A stretch of DNA of 64,000 bases from Cupriavidus laharis (lineage in GTDB: Bacteria > Pseudomonadota > Gammaproteobacteria > Burkholderiales > Burkholderiaceae). Made by a program: the position numbers and the translations under genes. This document shows positions 24,222 through 36,917 of the stretch, piece after piece. The stretch spans positions 310,001 to 374,000 of the forward strand of contig NZ_CAJZAI010000003.1 of NCBI RefSeq assembly GCF_914271435.1, given 5' to 3'. The notes beneath the pieces were generated by a model that was not told the origin of the DNA, did not search any database, and worked only from the letters and a program-made list of their open reading frames with translations. Within the stretch, counting starts at the first letter, position 1, and every line of letters begins with the position of its first letter.

Positions 24222-26051
24222 ATGTTCACTACCCGTCCGGAGATCGTCGGCACTTTTGGCGTGGCGGCATCGACCCACTGGCTGGCCACGCAGACCGCCA
24301 TGGGCGTGCTGGAGCGCGGAGGCAATGCCTTTGACGCTGCTGCAGCAGCCGGCTTCGTTCTGCAGGTGGTGGAACCGCACCTCAACGGACCTGGCGGCGA
24401 AGTGCCGATCCTGTACTGGAGCGAGCGCGAGCGCCGCGTGCGCTCGGTGTGCGGGCAGGGCGCCGCGCCGGCGCTGGCGGAACCGGCGCCATTGCGCGCC
24501 ATGGGGCTCGAACTGATGCCCGGCATCGGCCTGATGCCAGCTACGGTGCCGGGCGCGTTCGGTGCGTGGCTGACCATGCTGCGCGATCACGGCACGTGGC
24601 CGCTTGCCGATGTGCTGGCGCCGGCCATCGGCTACGCGCGCGACGGATTCCCGCTGGTGCCGCGCATCTCGCGCGCGATCCTTGCCGTGCAGGCGCTGTT
24701 CCGCGACGAATGGCACAGCTCCGCGCAGACCTGGCTGCCCGGCGGCAAGGTGCCACGCCCAGGCAGCCTGCACACGCTGCCCGCGCTGGCGGCGACCTAT
24801 ACCCGCATCGTCGGCGAAGCGCAGCAGCGCAGCGACACGCGCGAAGGCCAGATCGATGCGGCCATGGACTGCTGGTATCGCGGCTTCGTGGCCCGCGAGA
24901 TCGACAGCTATTGCCGCAATACGCATGTGCGCGATACCACCGGCGACAAGCACACGGGGCTGCTCCGGTACGAGGACATGGCCGCATGGCAGCCTGACGT
25001 GGAAGCGCCCGCCACGCTCGACTTTGGCCGCTACACCGTTGCCAAGTGCGATATCTGGAGCCAGGGCCCGGTGTTCCTGCAACAGCTTGGCATGCTGCGG
25101 CAAGCGGACCTCGAACAGCACGCCCCGGACTCGGCGGAGTTCGTCCACCGGATTGCCGAGGCGTGCAAGCTGGCCATGGCGGACCGGCTGGCCTGGTATG
25201 GCGATCCACGTTTCGCCGCCAGCCCGCTCGCCGCGCTGCTGGACAGCGGCTACCTGGCCGGCCGCGCGCAGCGCATCGGCGAGCGTGCCTCGCGCTCGAT
25301 TGAACCGGGCATGCCTGGCGGCGCGACGCCGCGCCTGCCCGACCTGGACGCCGCGGTGCGCACGCTGCAGCGCGCCGATGTGCGTTTCGGCGTGGGCGAG
25401 CCGACGTTCGCCGAACTGCCGCCGGTGTCCGAGTGGGCCGAGCGCGAGCTGTTCGTGGGTGACACCTGCCATGTGGACGTGATCGACCGGCACGGCAATA
25501 TGGTCGCCGCCACGCCGTCCGGCGGCTGGCTGTCATCGAGCCCGACCATTCCCGCGCTGGGCTTCGCGCTCAATACGCGGCTGCAGATGACGTGGCTTGA
25601 GCCCGGCCTGCCGAATTCACTCGCACCGGGCAAGCGTCCATGTACGACGCTGTCGCCTTCGCTCGCGCTGCGCGACGGCGAGCCGTACATGGTGTTCGGC
25701 ACGCCCGGCGGCGACCAGCAGGACCAGTGGTCGCTCGCGTTTTTCCTGCGCCATGCGGTGCATGGCATGAACCTGCAGGAGGCCATCGATGCGCCAGGCT
25801 GGCATATCGACCATTTCCCGGGCTCGTTCTGGCCGCGCCAGACCGTGCTCAACCGGATCACCGTGGAATCGCGTTTCCCGGAAGCCACGCTCGCCGCACT
25901 GCGCGACCGCGGCCATGAGGTGCGCGTGGGCGACCCATGGTCCGAAGGACGCATGTCAGCCTGCACGCGCGAACGCGACGCGCAGGGTCGCCTGGTGCTG
26001 CGCGCTGGTGCCAATGCGCGCGGCATGCAGGGCTATGCAGTCGGACGCTGA
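24222..26051 (+). CDS. Gamma-glutamyltransferase-family N-terminal nucleophile hydrolase
   Basis: A 609-residue protein of the GGT family: FGVAASTHWLATQTAMGVLE and RGGNAFDAAAAAGFVLQVVE near the start, PHLNGPGGE, then the autocleavage site GDTCHVDVIDRHGNMVAATPS with nucleophile Thr415. A C-terminal FGTPGGDQQDQ follows. There is no signal peptide, unlike periplasmic GGT, so the enzyme should be cytoplasmic. Related cytoplasmic members include oxamate amidohydrolase (HpxW) and other amide hydrolases. Here it is followed by a Bug binding protein and a GAF gene under a divergent LysR, which indicates catabolism of an imported amide rather than glutathione turnover. The substrate is unknown. Confidence 0.85.
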   Translation: MFTTRPEIVGTFGVAASTHWLATQTAMGVLERGGNAFDAAAAAGFVLQVVEPHLNGPGGEVPILYWSERERRVRSVCGQGAAPALAEPAPLRAMGLELMPGIGLMPATVPGAFGAWLTMLRDHGTWPLADVLAPAIGYARDGFPLVPRISRAILAVQALFRDEWHSSAQTWLPGGKVPRPGSLHTLPALAATYTRIVGEAQQRSDTREGQIDAAMDCWYRGFVAREIDSYCRNTHVRDTTGDKHTGLLRYEDMAAWQPDVEAPATLDFGRYTVAKCDIWSQGPVFLQQLGMLRQADLEQHAPDSAEFVHRIAEACKLAMADRLAWYGDPRFAASPLAALLDSGYLAGRAQRIGERASRSIEPGMPGGATPRLPDLDAAVRTLQRADVRFGVGEPTFAELPPVSEWAERELFVGDTCHVDVIDRHGNMVAATPSGGWLSSSPTIPALGFALNTRLQMTWLEPGLPNSLAPGKRPCTTLSPSLALRDGEPYMVFGTPGGDQQDQWSLAFFLRHAVHGMNLQEAIDAPGWHIDHFPGSFWPRQTVLNRITVESRFPEATLAALRDRGHEVRVGDPWSEGRMSACTRERDAQGRLVLRAGANARGMQGYAVGR

Positions 26052-26126
26052 ATGCGGCCATCCATCTACAGAACAGAGCGCGGGCAGCGGCACGCTGGAT
26101 CGCGCGAGACCGAGGAGAGCAAGACC

Positions 26127-27098
26127 ATGACATCCATCCTGAAACGACTGCTGGGCGGCGTTGCCGCGCTGGCGCTCTGCGCCTTTGCGCATGCCGCGGA
26201 CCCGTACCCGCAGAAGCCGATCACGCTGATCGTGCCGTGGGCCGCGGGCGGTTCCACCGACATCCTCGCGCGCGTGCTGTCCGAGCACCTGACGCGCTCG
26301 CTCGGCCAGCCGGTGATCGTCGACAACAAGCCGGGCGCGTCGGGCAATATCGGCTCGGCCATGGTGGCGCGCGCGAAGCCCGATGGCTACACGCTGCTGG
26401 TCGGCTCGATGAGCACGCATGCGATGAACCCGGCGCTGATGCCCAACATGCCGTTCCGTGGCGTCGAGGATTTCACGCCGCTGGGGCTGCTCGCCTACGT
26501 GACCAACACGATGGTGGTGCATCCGTCCGTGCCCGCGCAGAATCTGAAGGAGCTGATCGCGTACGCCAAGGCCAATCCCGGCAAGCTGGCCTATGCGAGC
26601 GCAGGCCCCGGCTCGACCAATCACCTGAGCGCGGTGCTGTTCGAACGCATGGCCGGCGTGCAGATGTTGCACGTGCCTTACAAGGGCGGTGCGCCGGCGG
26701 TGGTCGATACGGTCGCTGGCCAGACGCAGATCCTGTTCTCGGCCGGCACGCAGACGCTGCCGCACGTGAAGGCCGGCAAGCTGCGCCTGCTGGCCGTCAC
26801 CGAAGCGAAGCGCTCGCCGCTGCTGCCCAATACGCCGACGGTCGCGGAGACCGTGCCGGGTTATGAACTGGCGGTCTGGTACGGCGCGTTCGGTCCGAAG
26901 GGCATGCCCGCCGACCTGGTCGCGCGATTGAACCGCGAAATCAATACGGTGATGTCGCTGCCCGAGGTCAAGAGCAAGATGAATGCGATTGGCGTGGAGA
27001 CGACCACGTCCACGCCGCAGCAGTTCGGCACGATCCTGCGCAACGATGCGGACCGCTACGGCAAGCTCATCCGCGAACTCGGCATCCATGGGGAATGA
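26127..27098 (+). CDS. Bug/TctC-family periplasmic solute-binding protein
   Basis: A 323-residue protein with a signal peptide (LLGGVAALALCAFAHAAD), then YPQKPITLIVPWAAGGSTDI, VIVDNKPGASGNIGSAMVA and HVPYKGGAPAVVDTVAGQ, the standard Bug motifs. GAGGAG precedes ATG 26127. It lies 75 bp after the GGT-like gene and 1 bp before the GAF gene, so it is probably part of that operon and may deliver its substrate. No transporter membrane subunits are nearby. Confidence 0.88.
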   Translation: MTSILKRLLGGVAALALCAFAHAADPYPQKPITLIVPWAAGGSTDILARVLSEHLTRSLGQPVIVDNKPGASGNIGSAMVARAKPDGYTLLVGSMSTHAMNPALMPNMPFRGVEDFTPLGLLAYVTNTMVVHPSVPAQNLKELIAYAKANPGKLAYASAGPGSTNHLSAVLFERMAGVQMLHVPYKGGAPAVVDTVAGQTQILFSAGTQTLPHVKAGKLRLLAVTEAKRSPLLPNTPTVAETVPGYELAVWYGAFGPKGMPADLVARLNREINTVMSLPEVKSKMNAIGVETTTSTPQQFGTILRNDADRYGKLIRELGIHGE

Positions 27099-27099
27099 C

Positions 27100-27606
27100 A
27101 TGAGCGCTGCCCTGGACCACGCCGCAGACATGCTGGTCTGTGCCAATGGCCTGTGCGATGCGCTGCAGCGCGCAACGAGCCCGCTGGAAACGCTGGAGGC
27201 CGTAGGCCAGGCGACGCTGCGGCTGCTGGGGCCGGGCCTGCTGACCATCAACGCGTGGCACGCGGGAACGGCGGAAATCGAGCGGATCTGGTCGTCGGAC
27301 CCGGCGGCGTATCCGCCGGGCGGGAAGAAGTCGAAACCCGACGGCCCATGGCGCCGGCAATTGCTCGAAGCCGGACAAGTCTTCGTCGGCGAAGGCGACG
27401 CGGCGCTGGCGGCCGTTTTCGATGACGTTGCGCTGATCCGCTCGCTGGGATGCACAGCCGTCGTCAACGTGCCGCTGTGCAAGGCCGGGCAGGTATTCGG
27501 AACGTTCAACTACCTGTCCGACCGTGCCGCCTGGGATGCCCGCGAGATTGCGGCGTTGCGCGTGCTCGCGAACCTCGCGGCGTCCGCGGTACACGCCACC
27601 CACTGA
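27100..27606 (+). CDS. GAF-domain protein
   Basis: A 168-residue single-domain protein. It starts with a helical segment (LVCANGLCDALQRATSPLET), contains the GAF-type beta strands (GPGLLTINAWHAG, CTAVVNVPLCKAGQVFGTFN) and ends with the signalling helix AREIAALRVLANLAASAVH. It begins 1 bp after the Bug gene stop; an in-frame ATG at 27088 would overlap that gene. No output domain is present, so it may bind a small ligand or act as a partner. Single GAF proteins next to Bug genes are common in Burkholderiales but unexplained. Confidence 0.78.
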   Translation: MSAALDHAADMLVCANGLCDALQRATSPLETLEAVGQATLRLLGPGLLTINAWHAGTAEIERIWSSDPAAYPPGGKKSKPDGPWRRQLLEAGQVFVGEGDAALAAVFDDVALIRSLGCTAVVNVPLCKAGQVFGTFNYLSDRAAWDAREIAALRVLANLAASAVHATH

Positions 27607-27653
27607 TAGGCCGTCCCCACGCTGCAAAGCGCCGGGACGCGTCCCACGCGGAT

Positions 27654-32130
<4,477 letters not shown>

Positions 32131-32150
32131 GGGAATCCTTGGTTGGCGGG

Positions 32151-33431
32151 TCAGCGGCCGAGCATGCGGTCGATGGCCGTGGCGGCCTGGTAGGTGGCGG
32201 CCACGGCGCCGAGATAGCGCACGCGTGCCTGCAGCAGCGTGCGCTGGGCGTCCAGCACTTCGAGATAGGCGAACTTGCCCGCTTCGAACCCGTGCGCTGC
32301 CGCCTGGTAGGCGCGCTGCGCTGCGGGCAACACGGTCTGGCGCAAGGTCAGCGCGCTGTTGCGCGACAGCGCGAGCTGGCCGGCGGCCTGGCGCAGGTCG
32401 CTGGCCAGCCGCACGCGCGTGGCGCGGGCTTCGTCGGCGGCCTTGTCGGCCTGCCGGATGGCGGTGTACAGGTTGCCCTGGTTGCGGTCGAACAGCGGCA
32501 ATGGCAGCGATACGCCGAGCACCGGGTAGTAGCCGCGGTCCGATGCGTTTTCGCGCTTGGCGCCGACGCTCACGGTTACGTCGGGGTACTGGCGGCTGCG
32601 TTCCACATTGACCATCGCCTGGCGTCGCGCCATCTCGCTCTGGCTCGCGCGCATTTCCGGCGCGGTATCGAGCGTGTCGTCGAGGGTATTGGGCAGCGGC
32701 CGCGACGGCAGGGCCTCCAGGTCGCCGCTTGCCGAAGCGAACACCGGTGCCTGGCTGCCCCATTGGGCGGCGAGGTGCTGGCGCGCGGTATCCAGCGTGG
32801 CGCGCGCCTCGGCCAGCTCGAGTTCGGCGTTGGCTTGCTCCACTTCGGCGCGGGTCTGCTCAACCGGCGAGACCTTGCCGGCCGCCACGCGCCGCGCAGC
32901 GGCCTGCGTACCGCGTGTGGCAATGCCGACCGAGCTTTCGGCCAGGCTGATGCGCTCCTGCGCGACCAGGACCTGGAAGAATGCGCCGATCACCGCGGCG
33001 CGCAGGGTGGCTTCGGCGTTGCTGAGCTGCGCGCTGGCCAGTTCGCGCGCTTTCTGCGCGGCATCGATGCGGGCCGAGCGCTTGCCGCCGAGTTCGATCG
33101 GCAGGCTCAACTGCGCGGTGGTCGTGCGCGATGCACGCCGCGTATCTTCCATCTCGTAGCCGACGGCGGGATTCGGAATGGTGCGTGCCTGCGTGATGCC
33201 GCCTTCGGTCGAGTCAAGCTCCCGCCGGGCGGCGGAAAGGGTGGGGTTGCGCGCCATGGCAAGTGCCAGGGCTGCGTCCAGCGTCAGCACGCCCTGCGTT
33301 TCCGCGGGGTCGTATGGTTCAGTGAAGCGTTGTGCCTGTGGCGCAGGCGGCATGGCCGCATCGGGGGCGGCATGCGCAACCGGGCCGAGCAATACTGCAG
33401 CCAGCCCCAGTGGTATCACTACGTGTTTCAT
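32151..33431 (-). CDS. czcC: CzcC-type outer-membrane efflux protein
   Basis: A 426-residue TolC-family protein with a signal peptide (VVIPLGLAAVLLGPVAHAA) and two OEP repeats, each a long helical hairpin (LTLDAALALAMARNPTLSAA; LPLPLFDRNQGNLYTAIRQA). The IPNPAVGYEMED and SLPIELGGKRSARI segments are typical of CzcC. It forms the outer-membrane exit duct for CzcBA. Gene order czcI-czcC-czcB-czcA on the minus strand matches the Cupriavidus czc layout. Confidence 0.9.
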   Translation of the reverse strand: MKHVVIPLGLAAVLLGPVAHAAPDAAMPPAPQAQRFTEPYDPAETQGVLTLDAALALAMARNPTLSAARRELDSTEGGITQARTIPNPAVGYEMEDTRRASRTTTAQLSLPIELGGKRSARIDAAQKARELASAQLSNAEATLRAAVIGAFFQVLVAQERISLAESSVGIATRGTQAAARRVAAGKVSPVEQTRAEVEQANAELELAEARATLDTARQHLAAQWGSQAPVFASASGDLEALPSRPLPNTLDDTLDTAPEMRASQSEMARRQAMVNVERSRQYPDVTVSVGAKRENASDRGYYPVLGVSLPLPLFDRNQGNLYTAIRQADKAADEARATRVRLASDLRQAAGQLALSRNSALTLRQTVLPAAQRAYQAAAHGFEAGKFAYLEVLDAQRTLLQARVRYLGAVAATYQAATAIDRMLGR

Positions 33432-33604
33432 CGGGTATCACCAGATCGAAGCGAGGGAACACCGGCGAGATGCCGTCGGCCGCACGCATGCGTGTGCCGA
33501 CGGCGGTCACGCCGCGATATCCGTCGATCCGGGACGCCGATGCCTGCGCGGTCAGCGCGAGGGCGGCAAGGGCAGGGAATGGGCCGTGGCCCCGAACCGG
33601 CGGA

Positions 33605-33973
33605 TTACGCCAGTCGCGGCCACTGGGGCCGATCCGGTGCGCGCGCGGGCACCGACCCGTAGTTCACGGGCAGCACGCGGTAGCGCACGGTAATGAAGTG
33701 GTAGGAGGCAGGCTGCGCCGCGGCCGGCAGCATCACGTGCGAGCCGGCGAAATGGCATACCGCGCAGTCGGCATCGGGCAGCTTGGTGCCTGTCTTGCCG
33801 TGTCCCGTGGCCTCGTGTTCATGCGTGTGGTGGCCGAAGTGCCAGGCCGGCGCGGAGCCGGTCTCCTGCTGGCGCTGCTGCTCGCGCCCGTGCTCGCAGA
33901 ATGCGGCCGCGCTTGCCCAGGTGAACTGGAGCGGCAGCACGACGGCGAAGAGGAGGATCAGCAGGCGGCGCAT
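33605..33973 (-). CDS. czcI: CzcI-like periplasmic metal-resistance accessory protein
   Basis: A 122-residue protein with a signal peptide (LLILLFAVVLPLQFTWASAA), a short conserved AAFCEHGREQQ, a His-rich patch (HFGHHTHEHEATGHGK) and a Cys/His site DADCAVCHFAGSH. This is the make-up of CzcI, the small protein that opens czc operons in Cupriavidus and modulates their expression. Start ATG 33973 lies only 7 bp after a perfect TATAAT, so the message may be leaderless; an in-frame upstream ATG at 34027 lies before that promoter. The 173-bp gap to czcC holds no other gene. Confidence 0.78.
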   Translation of the reverse strand: MRRLLILLFAVVLPLQFTWASAAAFCEHGREQQRQQETGSAPAWHFGHHTHEHEATGHGKTGTKLPDADCAVCHFAGSHVMLPAAAQPASYHFITVRYRVLPVNYGSVPARAPDRPQWPRLA

Positions 33974-33980
33974 GGCCGCG

Positions 33981-34011
33981 ATTATAGCGGCGCCCCGCAG
34001 CCGGCTGGCAA
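33981..34011 (-). promoter_or_regulatory. Promoter of czcI (possible leaderless start)
   Basis: On the minus strand TTGCCA (34006-34011) and a perfect TATAAT (33981-33986) are separated by 19 bp. The -10 box ends 7 bp before the czcI ATG, so transcription should begin at or next to the start codon. The 19-bp spacer is longer than optimal and suggests activator dependence. Confidence 0.5.
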
Positions 34012-34060
34012 GCGCACCGTGCGTCACCCTGACGCAGGCGAGGTCTTGTCGGCGTCATGC

Positions 34061-34091
34061 TTGACTCTGTAGCGGCTACAGGGTCTTCAAT
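34061..34091 (+). promoter_or_regulatory. MerR-family (ZntR/CadR/PbrR-like) promoter of the P-type ATPase gene
   Basis: TTGACT (-35, 34061-34066) and TTCAAT (-10, 34086-34091) are 19 bp apart. Inside the spacer lies the dyad ACTCTGTAG-N3-CTACAGGGT (34064-34084), with one mismatch. Overlong spacers with this dyad are the hallmark of promoters twisted open by MerR-type Zn/Cd/Pb sensors. No merR-type gene is present in the window, so the regulator must be encoded elsewhere. Confidence 0.85.
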
Positions 34092-34123
34092 GGCATCAGG
34101 TCAAACCAGCGGGATAAGAAGAA

Positions 34124-36478
34124 ATGGCTCGCACGACACCTGAAGACGCCTTGCCACACGAACACACGCGTAGCGAATCCGGCTGCGGTCACGATCACGG
34201 GCATACCCATGAACAGCATGATCGCGATCACGATCATGGCCATCAGCACGGCCATGATCACCACGACCCTGCGCCGCAGCCGGCAGCGTGCTGCGGTGGC
34301 GGCTGCGGCACGGCGATCAGTGTTTCACCCGTAGTGCCCGCAGCCATTCCATCCGGCGCGCGCTCGGCCAGCTACCGTATTGACGCCATGGACTGCCCGA
34401 CCGAGGAAACACTGATCCGCAACAAGCTCGGCGGCATGGCCGGCGTGGCGGCGCTCGATTTCAACCTGATGCAGCGCGTGCTGACCGTGCATCACACCCT
34501 GGCATCGGCCGAGCCCTTGGTGAAGGCTATTGCGAGCCTTGGCATGAAGGCCGAGCCGCTCGCCTCGGAGCAGGCGGCCCCGCTGCCCGCCGCGGAACGC
34601 AAGCCGTGGTGGCCGCTGGCACTGGCAGGCGTGGCGGCGATCGGGGCCGAAGCCACCGAATGGGTCGGACTTGGGGATCCGTGGCTGCCGGCGCTGCTGG
34701 CTGTTGCCGCCGTGGCGCTGGGCGGGCTGACGACCTACCACAAGGGCTGGATGGCGCTGCGCAACGGCAACCTGAACATCAATGCGCTGATGAGCATTGC
34801 GGTGACCGGTGCGCTGATCCTGCGCGAATGGCCGGAAGCGGCGATGGTCATGGTCCTGTTCGCGCTGGCCGAGCGCATCGAGGCCGCGTCGCTGGACCGC
34901 GCGCGCAATGCCATCCGCGGCCTGATGGCCATGGCGCCCGAACAGGCCACCGTTCGGCAGGCCGATGGCAGCTGGGCTGCCGAGCCCGCAGCGGGCGTGG
35001 CAGTGGGGGCGTTGGTGAGGCTTCGTCCTGGTGAGCGCGTTGCGTTGGACGGTCGCGTGGTGCGTGGGCAGTCGGCCCTGGACCAGGCGCCCATTACCGG
35101 CGAGAGCGTGCCGGTCGACAAGGTCGTCGGCGATGCGCTGTTCGCGGGCTCCATCAACCAGTCAGGCGAGATCGAATACGAAGTCACGGCGCCCGCCAAC
35201 GATTCCACGCTGGCCCGCATCATTCACGCGGTCGAGGCGGCGCAGGCCCGCCGCGCGCCGACGCAGCGCTTTGTCGACCAGTTCGCGCGCCTCTACACGC
35301 CGACGGTGTTCGCCATCGCGCTGGCCGTGGCGGTGGTGCCGCCGCTGGCCATGGGCGGGCCGTGGGTGGAGTGGATCTACAAGGCGCTGGTGCTTCTGGT
35401 GATTGCCTGCCCTTGCGCGCTGGTGATCTCCACGCCCGTGACCATCGTCAGCGGCCTGGCGGCAGCGGCGCGGCGGGGCATCCTGATCAAGGGCGGCGTC
35501 TACCTGGAGCAGGGCAAGGACCTGTCATGGGTGGCGCTCGACAAGACCGGCACCGTCACGCATGGCAAGCCCGCGCAAACCGATTACGCGATGCTCGTCG
35601 ATGACGCACCTCATGCGCGCGCGATCGCAGCGAGCTTGGCCGCGAGGTCGGACCACCCGGTGTCGAAGGCTGTGGCTGCGGCGGCACAGGCGGACGGCAT
35701 CGCCTTGCTGGACGCGACGGAATTCGAGGCGATGGCCGGCCGCGGTACACGGGGCCGTATCGATGGCGATGACTACTGCCTGGGCAACCACCGCCTGATC
35801 CACGACATGGGCGCGTGCTCGCCCGAACTGGAAGACCGGCTCGAGGTGCTGGAGCGCCAGGGCAAGACTGTGGTGCTGCTCGCCCGCCTCGGCAAGGACG
35901 GCGCAGCGGTGGCACAGGCCATGTTCGCGGCGGCCGACACCGTGCGCGACACCAGCCGCCAGGCCATTGCCGAGCTGCATGCGCTGGGCGTGAAGACCAT
36001 CATGCTGTCCGGCGACAACCCACATACGGCGCAGGCCATCGGCGCGCAGGTCGGCATTGACGAGGCACGCGGCAACCAGTTGCCGCAGGACAAGGCGGAT
36101 GCCGTCGCCACGCTGGCTGCCGACACCCACGCCGCGCACGGCAAGGTGGGCATGGCCGGCGACGGCATCAATGACGCGCCGGCGCTCGCGCGGGCCGATA
36201 TCGGCTTCGCCATGGGTGCGGCCGGCACCGATACCGCGATCGAAACCGCGGATGTGGCGCTGATGGACGACGACCTGCGCAAGATCCCCGCGTTCGTGCG
36301 GCTGTCGCGGCGCACGTCGCGCATCCTGTGGCAGAACATCACGCTGGCGCTGGGCATCAAGGCGGTGTTCCTTGCGCTGACTGTGGCCGGGATGGGAACG
36401 ATGTGGATGGCGGTGTTCGCCGATATGGGGGCGAGCCTGCTGGTGGTGTTCAACGGGCTGCGGCTGGCGCGGCGGTGA
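34124..36478 (+). CDS. cadA: Zn/Cd/Pb-exporting P1B-type ATPase (CadA/ZntA-like)
   Basis: A 784-residue pump. The N-terminus is a long His/Asp-rich metal-binding tail (GHDHGHTHEQHDRDHDHGHQ) ending in CCGGGCG. An HMA-like domain follows, in which the usual CxxC loop is replaced by MDCPTEE, a variant common in Cupriavidus CadA. The core has ion-site Cys429-Pro-Cys431 in CPCALVISTPV, phosphorylated Asp473 in DKTGTVTHG, and MLSGDN and GDGINDAPAL. It exports divalent metals from cytoplasm to periplasm, where CzcCBA can take over. It is divergent from czcI and driven by a MerR-type promoter. Confidence 0.93.
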   Translation: MARTTPEDALPHEHTRSESGCGHDHGHTHEQHDRDHDHGHQHGHDHHDPAPQPAACCGGGCGTAISVSPVVPAAIPSGARSASYRIDAMDCPTEETLIRNKLGGMAGVAALDFNLMQRVLTVHHTLASAEPLVKAIASLGMKAEPLASEQAAPLPAAERKPWWPLALAGVAAIGAEATEWVGLGDPWLPALLAVAAVALGGLTTYHKGWMALRNGNLNINALMSIAVTGALILREWPEAAMVMVLFALAERIEAASLDRARNAIRGLMAMAPEQATVRQADGSWAAEPAAGVAVGALVRLRPGERVALDGRVVRGQSALDQAPITGESVPVDKVVGDALFAGSINQSGEIEYEVTAPANDSTLARIIHAVEAAQARRAPTQRFVDQFARLYTPTVFAIALAVAVVPPLAMGGPWVEWIYKALVLLVIACPCALVISTPVTIVSGLAAAARRGILIKGGVYLEQGKDLSWVALDKTGTVTHGKPAQTDYAMLVDDAPHARAIAASLAARSDHPVSKAVAAAAQADGIALLDATEFEAMAGRGTRGRIDGDDYCLGNHRLIHDMGACSPELEDRLEVLERQGKTVVLLARLGKDGAAVAQAMFAAADTVRDTSRQAIAELHALGVKTIMLSGDNPHTAQAIGAQVGIDEARGNQLPQDKADAVATLAADTHAAHGKVGMAGDGINDAPALARADIGFAMGAAGTDTAIETADVALMDDDLRKIPAFVRLSRRTSRILWQNITLALGIKAVFLALTVAGMGTMWMAVFADMGASLLVVFNGLRLARR

Positions 36479-36551
36479 GTGGCTTCGGCGTGTGCCTGCC
36501 CTCTCCCCCGGCCCCTGGCCCTTTCCCGCACGTTGGGGGAGCCTGAACTGG

Positions 36552-36917
36552 CTAAGGCAGTTTGGCGCGAAGCCTGTCGAGCAACGTCGGCGGTAGCGTA
36601 ACGAATCCATAGCCATCGTCGGCGTTCACATCGTAAAGAACGTCAGTCTTATGCCAGATCAAGGGCTTTAGATTAGGGTCCAGGTAAGTCCTTTCGACCA
36701 GCAGTTCGTGCGTGCCCGCATGGTAAAGGCGAAAGATTGTTCCGTACTCGCGCGGCAAGGTGCAGCGCTCGCCTATATACTCTTCGAAGGTTTCTCGCTC
36801 GCACTCATGCGCTCCGGAGCGCTGCGCTACGTTATAGAGATATGGCAGAATGACAAACAAGATGGCCAATATAATTCCTAGCCTTCTTCCTGCTTTATAG
36901 ACTTGCATTTTCACCAC
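36552..36917 (-). CDS. Small membrane-anchored protein, possible immunity-type partner
   Basis: A 121-residue protein with one N-terminal membrane helix (LGIILAILFVILPYLYNVAQ) and a polar region containing two cysteines (HECERETFEEYIGERC). It ends in LPPTLLDRLRAKLP. No family recognised. Start is GTG 36917, overlapping the stop of the upstream DUF6402-like gene by 7 bp, or ATG 36908. Base composition is clearly more AT-rich than the flanks, as in its partner. Tight coupling to a putative effector and a single membrane anchor suggest an immunity or chaperone role, but this is inference from context only. Confidence 0.65.
   Translation of the reverse strand: MVKMQVYKAGRRLGIILAILFVILPYLYNVAQRSGAHECERETFEEYIGERCTLPREYGTIFRLYHAGTHELLVERTYLDPNLKPLIWHKTDVLYDVNADDGYGFVTLPPTLLDRLRAKLP

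Noticed and set aside
23664-25493. Long minus-strand frame across the LysR gene and the GGT-like gene
   Set aside because: It runs through a divergent promoter and two clear genes; the product has no recognisable motif.
8940-27098. Complete tripartite tricarboxylate transporter
   Set aside because: Only two periplasmic Bug/TctC proteins are present; no TctA or TctB membrane gene was found near either.
33605-33973. CAVCH in the CzcI-like protein as a cytochrome c haem site
   Set aside because: A single CxxCH in a short His-rich metal-resistance protein fits metal binding better; no cytochrome fold or distal Met ligand region is seen.
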